Source of the DNA: an uncultured bacterium
GTDB lineage: Bacteria > Bacillota > Clostridia > Lachnospirales > Lachnospiraceae
Direction: 5' to 3'
Length of the DNA stretch: 13,873 bases
NCBI GenBank assembly: GCA_947071365.1
Contig: CAMTFT010000008.1
Location: 1-13,873 of the forward strand
Made by a program: the position numbers and the translations under genes. Each line of letters opens with the position of its first letter. Within the stretch, counting starts at the first letter, position 1. Of this stretch, positions 7,256-13,782 are shown piece by piece. A model generated the notes under the pieces. The model did not search any database, was not told where the DNA came from, and saw only the letters and a list, made by a program, of their open reading frames with translations.

Positions 7256-8764
7256 CTACGCAAACATCTTCAGGCCATTTTCGAACAGCCTTACGATTGG
7301 TTCTGAACTGAGCCCAAGTATCAGATTCAGGATGATAAAGCAGACCAGCGCAAATGATTTTGCCGGCTGCTGCCCTGCTTTTATGACAGCGAAATTCTTT
7401 TCTTTCTGTTCCTTTTTCTGCACCGGCGTGTAGATTCGGATCACCGTTTTCATAAAGTAGACCGCATTCAGGATCGTACTGATTGCCAGGGCAACCAGCG
7501 TCAGGAACATCTTGTGATTGCTCTCCACGCCTGCCTGAGCGAACAAAATTTTTGAAATGAACCCGGCAAACATCGGAAAGCCCACCATGGACAGAGAACC
7601 CACCGTAAATGCCACGCCGGCCAGCTTGTTGCGGAAGCCTGCTCCCGTCAGATCAAAAAAGTCCGTACTGTCGCCGGAAACATCCGTAAGACCGGAGGCC
7701 GCCACGAACAACAGTGATTTCGTCGCCGCGTGGGATACGATGTGATAAATGCTGGCGATCACTCCTGCCGTCGTCCCCAGGCCCAAACCCATATAGATAT
7801 AACCGATCTGAGCCACCGAGGAGTAGGCGATCATCCTTCGGACGTTGCTCTCCTTGATTGCATCCACAGACCCCAGGATCATACCGACAATACCGAATAT
7901 GAAAAGTACGTTGATTACTTTGCTGTCCCACACCATATCGAAGCCTATCACACGGTAGAATATCTTAATGAGCAGAAAAATGTAGCCCTTAGATACCAGG
8001 GATGACAGGATGGCCGCCGAAGAAAGCGTCGAATAGCCGTACGCGTCCGGAAGCCATGCGTGGAACGGGTAAAGTGCGCTTTTGATCGCCAGACCCACCG
8101 ACATCAAACTTAACGATACGAGAAGCGGGATATGGTACTCTCCCGTCTCATGCAAAAGCCTTACCTGCTCTTGGATATTGCTCATCAGAAGATGGCCCGT
8201 CAGATCATACAGGAAACAGATACCCAGCAAAAAGAGACCGGAGCCCAGCAGACTCATGATCATATACCGCGTCGCAGCCTCTATTGTCCGGCCATTCTGG
8301 CGGATCATGATCAGGCCGCAGGCGGAGATCGTATTGATCTCCACGAACACGTAAGCCGTGAACAGGTCATTCGTATAGATCAGAGCCAGCAGCGAACTGA
8401 GCAGCAGGTTTACCATCACGTAATAAAGATTTTCCTTTGATTCCTCCAGCTCGTTTATCCGCTCCTGAACGCCTCCCACCATACACAGGAACATGATCAC
8501 GCAGAAAAACACAGCCATGGAAGCTTCCAGCGTACCGATGCGTATCTCATTGCCCCAGGGCGCCGGGAAATGGCCCATCATGTAAACATACGGTTCCCCG
8601 CTGCCGATCACGAAAGCGAGCACCGCCGCCGACATGAGGCCCACAATGGTAATCACCGCCATATTCAGCCGTCTGGCCTTTTTCCCATCTAAAACAGAAG
8701 AAAGCGGCCCGGCAAACAGCGACAGGATAATTGACAGGAAGGGCAGATTCTGTACAAAAGCCAT
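7256..8764 (-). CDS. mrpD: Antiporter-type subunit 1, MrpD/MbhH-like
   Basis: A 502-residue polytopic membrane protein directly after mrpC, the normal place of mrpD/mbhH. Ion-path residues are Glu142 (FVEINTISA, TM5), Lys228 in AIKSALYPFHAWLPDAYG (TM7), Lys259 (SLVSKGYIF, TM8) and Lys405 (AGFISKILF, TM12); His341 and His345 are in HIVSHAATK. The DAYGYSTLSSA loop and the HAATKSLLF segment match the MrpD/MbhH type better than NuoM. The start chosen is the ATG at 8764, 7 bases from AGGAGG. A GTG one codon earlier would be only 4 bases away. The start codon shares one base with the mrpC stop (TGATG), suggesting coupled translation. It is the best candidate for the ancestral MrpD-type subunit of this cluster, though the exact subtype needs a tree. 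Confidence 0.9.
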   Translation of the reverse strand: MAFVQNLPFLSIILSLFAGPLSSVLDGKKARRLNMAVITIVGLMSAAVLAFVIGSGEPYVYMMGHFPAPWGNEIRIGTLEASMAVFFCVIMFLCMVGGVQERINELEESKENLYYVMVNLLLSSLLALIYTNDLFTAYVFVEINTISACGLIMIRQNGRTIEAATRYMIMSLLGSGLFLLGICFLYDLTGHLLMSNIQEQVRLLHETGEYHIPLLVSLSLMSVGLAIKSALYPFHAWLPDAYGYSTLSSAAILSSLVSKGYIFLLIKIFYRVIGFDMVWDSKVINVLFIFGIVGMILGSVDAIKESNVRRMIAYSSVAQIGYIYMGLGLGTTAGVIASIYHIVSHAATKSLLFVAASGLTDVSGDSTDFFDLTGAGFRNKLAGVAFTVGSLSMVGFPMFAGFISKILFAQAGVESNHKMFLTLVALAISTILNAVYFMKTVIRIYTPVQKKEQKEKNFAVIKAGQQPAKSFALVCFIILNLILGLSSEPIVRLFENGLKMFA

Positions 8765-9141
8765 CACAGTCCCTCCTTCTTAAGCTGCGTTGTGATCTCA
8801 TCCAGATCCAGCGTGTGATACCGGCGGTACAGACGTATCGTCAGAGAAAGCATCAGCGCCGACACCGAAACGGATACGACGATACCAGTCAGCACGAGGC
8901 CGCTGGGAATCGGATTGATGTACGCTTCCACGCTCTGCACTCCATTTACCACGATCGGGGCCTTCCGCCCCTCCACATAGCCCTTCAGGGCAAGGAACAG
9001 ATACATTGCCGTATCCATGATATTCAGACCGATGATTTTCTTTATCAGGTTCTTCTGCAGAAGAAGATTGGAAAAACCAATACCGAACAGAATCATCGCC
9101 ACCGCTTCTTCATAGTTGTTCAGCAGATTTGCAAGATTCAT
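8764..9141 (-). CDS. mrpC: Cation/proton antiporter subunit C (NuoK-like)
   Basis: A 125-residue membrane protein of the MrpC/MbhG/NuoK family, expected to have three transmembrane helices (about 13-30, 35-53 and 80-103). Typical features are GIGFSNLLLQKNLIKKIIG between helices 1 and 2 and the INPIPSGLVLTGIVVSVS stretch that enters helix 3. In Mrp and Mbh complexes this subunit sits between MrpB/A-type helices and the MrpD-type subunit and contributes to the ion path. Length is usual for the family. GGGAGG lies 8 bases upstream of the ATG, and the start follows the mrpB stop by one base, so the genes are translated together. Confidence 0.93.
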   Translation of the reverse strand: MNLANLLNNYEEAVAMILFGIGFSNLLLQKNLIKKIIGLNIMDTAMYLFLALKGYVEGRKAPIVVNGVQSVEAYINPIPSGLVLTGIVVSVSVSALMLSLTIRLYRRYHTLDLDEITTQLKKEGL

Positions 9142-9142
9142 A

Positions 9143-10114
9143 TCAATATCCTCCCTTCCTGAACATTACGTAAAATGTATACATCGTACCGGCCACAACG
9201 AGTCCGACACAGATATTCAAAACAAGGATCAGGCCGCTGCTCAGGATCGCCCCCGGAGTCCCCAGCGGAATCACGCTCTCGATGTGATTCGCTCCCGTAT
9301 AAAAGGAGTAGCACTTCGACAGACTGTAGCAGGCCAGCGCCGTAAAGCTGAGTTTCTTGTACGTGCTTGCCCGGAAGAACCGTTCCGTCTTCTCAAAGCC
9401 AAAGGCATTCAGATACAGGATCAGTCCTGCGCCTATGATAGCGCCTCCGGAAAATCCGCCGCCCGGCCCGAGATGGCCGCCCAGGATAACGTAAATACCG
9501 AAAATGATGATCGGCGGAACGAGAATTTTCGCCACTGTCTGCAGGATCACATCACTTTTCGGCTCATGGACGCGGTCATTTCCCGCTGTCCCCTGGATTC
9601 CATTTTTTCCTTTCTTACCGTCAATGCGAAGCAGGATCAGCACGGTACACGTCGCTATGAAAAGCACGTGGGATTCGCCCAGCGTATCGAAAGCACGGTA
9701 ATCAAGGATCATTCCCGTAACGATATTTACCGCTCCCGTCTCCTGCAAACCGCTTTCTATGTAACGCGCCGCCACCTCATTGTTGGCGGGATTTTCCGGA
9801 TGGCCTATCGTCGGCAGATACGACACCGCGGTAAGCAGCGTCAGAACGAGAAATATGCAGAAAAGAACACTGAACACGTGATAAATTTTCCGGAATATCC
9901 GCATCTCCGCATTGTGCTCCACGTCATAAACGCTGGCGAACAGCCGGTCCTTTTCCTCTTTCCTTTTTTCCTTCTGTTTGATATCCTCCTTGTAGTCCTT
10001 CTGAGGCTTCATCTCCACCTGCCCGACGTAAGGATCCTTTGATCCATCTGCCCATTGTTTCAGACGGTAGGAAAATGTCTTTTCATATTGATCCTTTGAT
10101 AGCTTCCTACTCAT
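9143..10114 (-). CDS. mrpB: MbhE-MrpB fusion protein with charged N-terminus
   Basis: A 323-residue protein joining two subunits that are often separate. Residues 1-75 are a highly charged cytosolic extension rich in Lys, Glu and Asp (for example KEDIKQKEKRKEEKD). Residues about 78-163 match MbhE, a C-terminal portion of bacterial MrpA: a helix at 78-98, then LPTIGHPENPANNEVAARYI and DYRAFDTLGE, then a second helix. Residues about 186-318 match MnhB/MrpB with the signature GGHLGPGGGFSGGAI at 212-226 and four helices. The start at 10114 is chosen because GAGGG lies just upstream; the longer in-frame start at 10156 adds a basic segment inside the previous gene. The start overlaps the mbhD-like stop by 8 bases. 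In Mrp, the MrpA C-terminal part and MrpB help form the ion route between the two sides of the membrane. Confidence 0.88.
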   Translation of the reverse strand: MSRKLSKDQYEKTFSYRLKQWADGSKDPYVGQVEMKPQKDYKEDIKQKEKRKEEKDRLFASVYDVEHNAEMRIFRKIYHVFSVLFCIFLVLTLLTAVSYLPTIGHPENPANNEVAARYIESGLQETGAVNIVTGMILDYRAFDTLGESHVLFIATCTVLILLRIDGKKGKNGIQGTAGNDRVHEPKSDVILQTVAKILVPPIIIFGIYVILGGHLGPGGGFSGGAIIGAGLILYLNAFGFEKTERFFRASTYKKLSFTALACYSLSKCYSFYTGANHIESVIPLGTPGAILSSGLILVLNICVGLVVAGTMYTFYVMFRKGGY

Positions 10115-10379
10115 CCTTTTTTCCCTCCTCTTCCTTGTCGTTCTCCACCATTGCATGGATCTTTTTCAGCGTCAGGAAAAACAGCAGGCTCGTAATACCT
10201 GCTCCCACCGCTGCCTCTGTGATCGCAAGGTCGGGAGATTCCAGCAGAATCCAGATAATAGACATGATCAGACTGTAAGACATATAGATCAGGATCGAAT
10301 TCAGGAGATTTTTGGAAAGGCTCACTGAGATCGCACAGACAACAAGAAAGCCCAACAAGATATACGTAAATACCTGCAT
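10107..10379 (-). CDS. MbhD-like subunit (DUF4040), stand-alone MrpA C-terminal piece
   Basis: A 90-residue protein with three predicted helices (about 3-21, 25-46 and 57-72) and a charged tail (NDKEEEGKKDE). The core ESPDLAITEAAVGAG at 47-61 is the hallmark of MbhD/DUF4040, the NuoJ-like domain fused inside MrpA in most bacteria and separate in archaeal hydrogenase clusters. Glu55 lies in the conserved TEAA. Here it is an independent gene, as in mbhD. AGGAGG is 6 bases before the ATG and overlaps the mrpG stop region. The end overlaps the next gene by 8 bases. Confidence 0.92.
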   Translation of the reverse strand: MQVFTYILLGFLVVCAISVSLSKNLLNSILIYMSYSLIMSIIWILLESPDLAITEAAVGAGITSLLFFLTLKKIHAMVENDKEEEGKKDE

Positions 10380-10380
10380 G

Positions 10381-10740
10381 TTATTCCTCCTCTATTTCCT
10401 CTTCCACCTCCGCCAGCGTCATCCGGCGGTAATGCTTCTCCGGCTCTTCATCCGTCGTCACCTCAAGCCGCGCGATCAGATGTGAGGAAGTCGGTGATGA
10501 AAACCACAGAAAGACGATGACAAAAAACAGCTTCATTGATGTAAAGTTCAGGCCGTTCATCACGATCAGCCCGACAAGGGAAAAGCCGATCCCCAACGTA
10601 TCTCCCATTGCCGCAGCGTGCATCCTGTTCAGCACGTACCGGAACCGGAAAACACCCACCATCTCAATCGCAAAAATACCGAGGCCGAACAGAAGCAAAA
10701 AAGCCCCGATCAGAAATCGAATCCACTCAATTGCCGCCAT
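10381..10740 (-). CDS. mrpG: Cation/proton antiporter subunit G
   Basis: A 119-residue MnhG/MrpG/MbhC-family protein with three hydrophobic helices (about 6-30, 48-66 and 67-80). It keeps the two family landmarks: FRFRYVLNRMHAAAMGDTLG after helix 1 (usually RFPDxxxRxHAA) and SSPTSSHLIARL after helix 3. The acidic C-terminus (EVEEEIEEE) is cytosolic. The start at 10740 is preferred: GGAGG lies just upstream, and the family begins close to helix 1. A start at 10803 would add 21 mostly basic residues from the mrpF frame. It overlaps the end of mrpF by 14 bases. Confidence 0.92.
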   Translation of the reverse strand: MAAIEWIRFLIGAFLLLFGLGIFAIEMVGVFRFRYVLNRMHAAAMGDTLGIGFSLVGLIVMNGLNFTSMKLFFVIVFLWFSSPTSSHLIARLEVTTDEEPEKHYRRMTLAEVEEEIEEE

Positions 10741-11059
10741 GCGCTTTTTCCTCCTTTTCCTTCTTTTCGATGTAAACCCCCATATACACCTTTGTAAGTA
10801 CAATGACCGCCAGGAAACTTATCATCGCATAGATCAGGCAGATATCCGCCAGATATCCCTCCTGCAGCATCAGCGCCAGTATCGCGATAATGACCATGAC
10901 CATCGTACCCATCATATTCACCGCCACGATACGGTCAGCAATTCTCGGGCCGACGATCGCACGTATCAGGCACAGTACCACCATGACCGCCAGAAAAATA
11001 AGCGCAGCCGTAAAAAGTACGTGATAAGCCTGTCCCAATCCAGGTATTCCATTACCCAT
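10727..11059 (-). CDS. mrpF: Cation/proton antiporter subunit F
   Basis: A 110-residue MrpF/MnhF/MbhB-family protein with three helices (about 12-33, 45-64 and 68-92). The conserved RAIVGPRIADRIVAVNMMGT stretch between helices 1 and 2 is diagnostic. MrpF is a small accessory membrane subunit needed for assembly and activity of Mrp complexes. GGAGG lies 9 bases upstream of the ATG and overlaps the mrpE stop codon. The basic-acidic tail (EKKEKEEKAHGGN) overlaps the start of mrpG. The gap to mrpE is 14 bases. Confidence 0.93.
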   Translation of the reverse strand: MGNGIPGLGQAYHVLFTAALIFLAVMVVLCLIRAIVGPRIADRIVAVNMMGTMVMVIIAILALMLQEGYLADICLIYAMISFLAVIVLTKVYMGVYIEKKEKEEKAHGGN

Positions 11060-11073
11060 CTCTCACAACCTCC

Positions 11074-11535
11074 TTAGTCCTGTTCCAGCTTCGAGAGCAT
11101 TTCCACAAAAACCGAGTCATCCATGCCCTCCGCCAGACTCTGATCCAGACAGTGTACTACGTATTCCGAACCCTCCAGAGTCACCGTGATCGTTCCCGGT
11201 GTCAGTGTGATGGCATTTGCCAGAAATGTTTTCCCAGTCGGCGTTTTCATATCGGAATGAAAGCTCACCAGCGCGGGCTCCAGCTCCTCACGCTCTGAAA
11301 GGATCATGTGCATCACTGCAAAATTTGCTTTTACGATCTCCTTTACCAACACAACAGCATATTTTGCGAACGACAGGCTCTTTTTCAGCACCTTCTCTTC
11401 CTTTTTTATGCTGTATCCCATAAACTTACACGTAAATGCAAATATAACGGCTGCTATCACGATCCCGAACAGACAAATCTCCAGCGTTATCTGCCCGTTA
11501 AAAATGACCCACAGCAAAAAATACACCAGATACAT
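11074..11535 (-). CDS. mrpE: Cation/proton antiporter subunit E
   Basis: A 153-residue MrpE/MnhE/MbhA-family protein. Two hydrophobic helices lie at the N-terminus (about 1-14 and 18-37), and a soluble domain follows. Family landmarks are LLWVIFNG in helix 1, KYAVVLVKEIVKANFAVM, and TPGTITVTLEGSEYVVHCLD in the soluble part. It is the first gene of the membrane module, as mbhA is in archaeal clusters; bacterial mrp operons usually put E fifth. AGGAG lies 9 bases upstream of the ATG, overlapping the aspartate kinase stop region. Only 12 bases separate the two genes, so mrpE has no room for its own promoter there. Confidence 0.93.
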   Translation of the reverse strand: MYLVYFLLWVIFNGQITLEICLFGIVIAAVIFAFTCKFMGYSIKKEEKVLKKSLSFAKYAVVLVKEIVKANFAVMHMILSEREELEPALVSFHSDMKTPTGKTFLANAITLTPGTITVTLEGSEYVVHCLDQSLAEGMDDSVFVEMLSKLEQD

Positions 11536-11547
11536 GATTCTTCTCTC

Positions 11548-12870
11548 CTATTCTACCAGTGCATAGTACAATGCACGTATCGCTGTCTCAAAATCATCGT
11601 TGGAAACACCGATCGTACAGTTCACTTCGTTTGACCCCATATCGATCATCTTGATATTGACCTTTGCATCGCCAAGTGAGGTGAAAAATCTGGCTGCGAT
11701 TCCGCAGACCGAGCGCATTCCCTTGCCTACCACGGTGACAAGCGCCATATCCTCATCCACCTCTATTTTGTCCGGCTGCAGCAGCCTTTGCAAAGAACCC
11801 GTGATTGCCTCCTGCTTATCCATATATTCTTCCCGGGGCAGGATCACGCTGATGGTGTCAATGCCGGAGGGCATATGCTCAAAAGAAATGTGATTCTCGT
11901 CAAACGCCTCCAGAAGCTTCTTGCAGAAGCCCACCTGCGCATTCATCCTGTTCTTCGCAATACTGATGGCGACGAAATTCCTTTTGCCCGCAATCCCTGT
12001 GATCGGAACTTCATCCTCCGGCCTGATCTTGCGGCAGATGATCGTGCCGCTTCCCTCCGGCTGGTTCGTATTGCGGATGTGAATCGAGATTCCCTCCCGC
12101 CGCACCGGATATACCGCTTCCTCATGCAGCACCGTCGCTCCGCGGTATGAAAGCTCCCGGAGCTCCGAGTACGTCATGACATCGATCTTCTTCGGATGAT
12201 CCACGATACCGGGATCCGTCAGCAGAAAACCGGACACATCCGTCCAGTTCTCATATAGATCCGCCTGAACAGCCCGGGCCACCAGCGCTCCCGTGACATC
12301 GGAGCCGCCCCTTGAAAACGTGTGGATATTTCCGGCGTCATCCGCACCGTAAAAGCCCGGCACCACCGCCCGCTGTGTCTTCGCCAGACGATCCCTCAAA
12401 AAGAAATTTGTTCTCTCATCCTCGAAAACGCCGTCTTTGCTGAAGCGGATCACCTCCGCAGAATCCACAAACTCATATCCGAGATACGATGCCAGCAAAA
12501 TTCCGTTCAGATACTCGCCCCGGGAGGCAGCGTACTGCTCTCCTGCACCGCCCACAAATGCCTGCTCCATGACGGTAAATTCCTGCTCCAAAGAGATATT
12601 CAGGCCCAGCTCTTCAATAATCTCCTGATACCGCGTCCTGATCTTTTCCAGAAGATCCGCGTATTCCCTGCCACTGCTGGCGTTTTCGTAACACTGATAC
12701 AGCAGGTCTGTCACCTTTTCATCCCGGCTGCTGCGCCTGCCCGGAGCTGACGGAACGACGTACCTCCTGGCCGGATCCCGCTCCAGTATTTCTTTTACCT
12801 TTCGGAACTGCCCCGCGTCCGCCAGGGAGCTGCCGCCGAATTTCGCTACAACGATCCGCTCTTTTTTCAT
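11548..12870 (-). CDS. Aspartate kinase (monofunctional)
   Basis: A 440-residue enzyme that phosphorylates L-aspartate with ATP, the first step toward lysine, threonine, methionine and diaminopimelate. The nucleotide and substrate motifs are intact: KFGGSSL at 10-16, the SAPG loop near 41-44, EQYAASRGEYLNG at 111-123, FSRGGSDVTGAL at 185-196, and WTDVSGFLLTDP. Two ACT domains occupy about 295-365 and 375-440, where end products normally bind. The start is the second of two adjacent ATGs because AGGAG at 12878-12882 is 7 bases from it and 4 from the first (12873). The frame stays open to 13104 but that part crosses a tandem repeat and encodes no recognised protein. It is the first gene of an apparent operon with the antiporter module. 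I see no lysine-riboswitch motif in its leader. The paralogue type (lysC or other) cannot be fixed here. Confidence 0.94.
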   Translation of the reverse strand: MKKERIVVAKFGGSSLADAGQFRKVKEILERDPARRYVVPSAPGRRSSRDEKVTDLLYQCYENASSGREYADLLEKIRTRYQEIIEELGLNISLEQEFTVMEQAFVGGAGEQYAASRGEYLNGILLASYLGYEFVDSAEVIRFSKDGVFEDERTNFFLRDRLAKTQRAVVPGFYGADDAGNIHTFSRGGSDVTGALVARAVQADLYENWTDVSGFLLTDPGIVDHPKKIDVMTYSELRELSYRGATVLHEEAVYPVRREGISIHIRNTNQPEGSGTIICRKIRPEDEVPITGIAGKRNFVAISIAKNRMNAQVGFCKKLLEAFDENHISFEHMPSGIDTISVILPREEYMDKQEAITGSLQRLLQPDKIEVDEDMALVTVVGKGMRSVCGIAARFFTSLGDAKVNIKMIDMGSNEVNCTIGVSNDDFETAIRALYYALVE

Positions 12871-12904
12871 CATCTCTCTCCTGTTATCTTCTACTGTATC
12901 CAGC

Positions 12905-12960
12905 ACAGCGTATCGAAACCCCGAGCTTCGGATACGCTGTACCAGTGCCGCGTGATGCGG
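12905..12960 (-). promoter_or_regulatory. Two hairpins in the aspartate kinase leader
   Basis: In the 288-base gap before the kinase, ACAGCGTATC (12905-12914) pairs perfectly with GATACGCTGT (12931-12940), with GAA/TTC able to extend it inside. Beside it CCGC (12948-12951) pairs with GCGG (12957-12960). No T-run follows on the minus strand, so neither is a classical terminator. An AT-rich stretch at about 12980-12998 (CATAAT on the minus strand) might be a -10 element, but I find no matching -35 box. The role in regulation is unproven. Confidence 0.5.
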
Positions 12961-13009
12961 CTTATTCACAGCTTCTTTCTTATGATATATATTATGCATG
13001 CCACCTGCA

Positions 13010-13194
13010 CTGCGTATGCTGTGTGCACGCCTTACGCCGTGTATACTGCACACCGTTTTCACTGCATATCTGCAAGCCCGCCTTGCGCCGTGTATACTGC
13101 ACACCGCTCTTACTGCATATCCTGTATGCTCGCCTTGCGTCGCGTATGCTGCACACTGCCTTTACTGCATATCCTGTGTGCCCGCCTTGCGCCG
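13010..13194. repeat. 52-bp tandem repeat array, 3.6 copies
   Basis: Units start at 13010 (52 bp), 13062 (51 bp), 13113 (52 bp) and 13165 (partial, about 30 bp). A typical unit begins CTGCATATC, continues through CGCCTTGCGCCG and GTATACTGCACACCG, and ends in a pyrimidine-rich TTA. Units differ at several positions, so the array is not brand new. The partial fourth copy lies inside the 3' end of the HD-domain gene and encodes its last residues and, at the junction, its stop codon. Together with the hairpins at 12905-12960 this accounts for most of the 12874-13161 intergenic stretch. Confidence 0.88.
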
Positions 13195-13731
13195 GGAATC
13201 ATCCCGCACCGTGTCGCGCAGCCCCTTTATGTACTCCGAGAATTCACACTCCCGGGTACCGTATGTCATCTGGAGGTCATACTCTAACGGCAGCCACGTG
13301 GACAGATCCGCTTCGTTGTGCTGAATCAACGCCTCCAGCTTATCCAGCGCCTTGTACAGTTTTGCCTCCACGCTCTCCTGCGCTTTCATTTCTTCAAACA
13401 GTGATCGCAGCTCCTCATTTTGCTTCGCAGGCAGCTTCGAGAGCAGCCCTTCGATTGCCCCCTCTTCTGTTATTTCATCCGCCTCTGTCTTCACAAAAGC
13501 CGGGATATCACCTGTCACCGCCTCTCCCATATCGTGAAAAAGCCCCATCACGATCACTTTTGAAATGTCCACTTCCGGGAATTCATCCTTCAAAAGATAC
13601 GCCATCAGAGCCAGCCTCCAACTGTGCTCCGCTACGCTCTCATGGCGCCCGCTGCTCGTCCAGGAATGCCGCGTATTACATTTCAGCTTTTCAGCAATTG
13701 CCAGAAAATCCAGAAATTCTCTATACTCCAT
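13162..13731 (-). CDS. HD-domain phosphohydrolase, YfbR/HDDC2-like
   Basis: A 189-residue soluble protein of the YfbR/HDDC2 group. Characterised members are metal-dependent 5'-deoxynucleotidases; the substrate here is inferred. Metal ligands of the HD fold are His36 (ESVAEHSWRLA), His66-Asp67 (GLFHDMGEAVTGDIP) and Asp130 (YKALDKLEALIQH). Arg29-His30 and Trp24 sit where the family has substrate contacts. The start at 13731 is set by GGAGG at 13737-13741. A longer start at 13788 would translate through a terminator-like hairpin (13746-13782) and adds 19 residues with no family match. The C-terminal RRKAGTQDMQ is encoded by a tandem repeat copy and looks like an addition to the family core. A gap of about 290 bases separates it from aspartate kinase, so it need not be in that operon. 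Confidence 0.9.
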   Translation of the reverse strand: MEYREFLDFLAIAEKLKCNTRHSWTSSGRHESVAEHSWRLALMAYLLKDEFPEVDISKVIVMGLFHDMGEAVTGDIPAFVKTEADEITEEGAIEGLLSKLPAKQNEELRSLFEEMKAQESVEAKLYKALDKLEALIQHNEADLSTWLPLEYDLQMTYGTRECEFSEYIKGLRDTVRDDSRRKAGTQDMQ

Positions 13732-13745
13732 ATATTCCTCCAAAT

Positions 13746-13782
13746 AAAAAGTTCTGATACCAAATACCCCCGGCATCAGAAC
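13746..13782 (-). terminator. Terminator-like hairpin just upstream of the HD gene
   Basis: Read on the minus strand, GTTCTGATGCC (13772-13782) pairs with GGTATCAGAAC (13751-13761) through 11 pairs including one G-T, around a 10-base loop, then TTTTT (13746-13750). It fits an intrinsic terminator. It ends only 4 bases before the GGAGG of the HD gene, leaving no room for a separate promoter, so HD mRNA would have to read through it. It may be an attenuator, a 5' stabilising hairpin or the terminator of an upstream gene. Confidence 0.75.

Noticed and set aside
9116..10042. 308-codon plus-strand open frame opposite mrpB/mrpC
   Set aside because: It lies antisense to conserved genes, with basic low-complexity translation and no sensible start context.
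2105..11535. Complete membrane-bound hydrogenase or NADH dehydrogenase operon
   Set aside because: No NiFe large or small subunit, no iron-sulfur ferredoxin-like protein and no NuoH/MbhM-type subunit occurs before the terminator at 2003-2050 or upstream of mrpE.
12905..12960. T-box or lysine riboswitch before aspartate kinase
   Set aside because: The stretch TGGTACAGCG only loosely resembles a T-box core. There is no terminator T-run, and none of the lysine-aptamer core motifs I know is visible.
12871..13104. N-terminal extension of aspartate kinase in the same frame
   Set aside because: The extension translates the 52-bp tandem repeat (recurring CSIHG-RRA pattern) and the leader hairpin. 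The kinase fold starts at KKERIVVAKFGGSS, and a ribosome site is present for the 12870 start.
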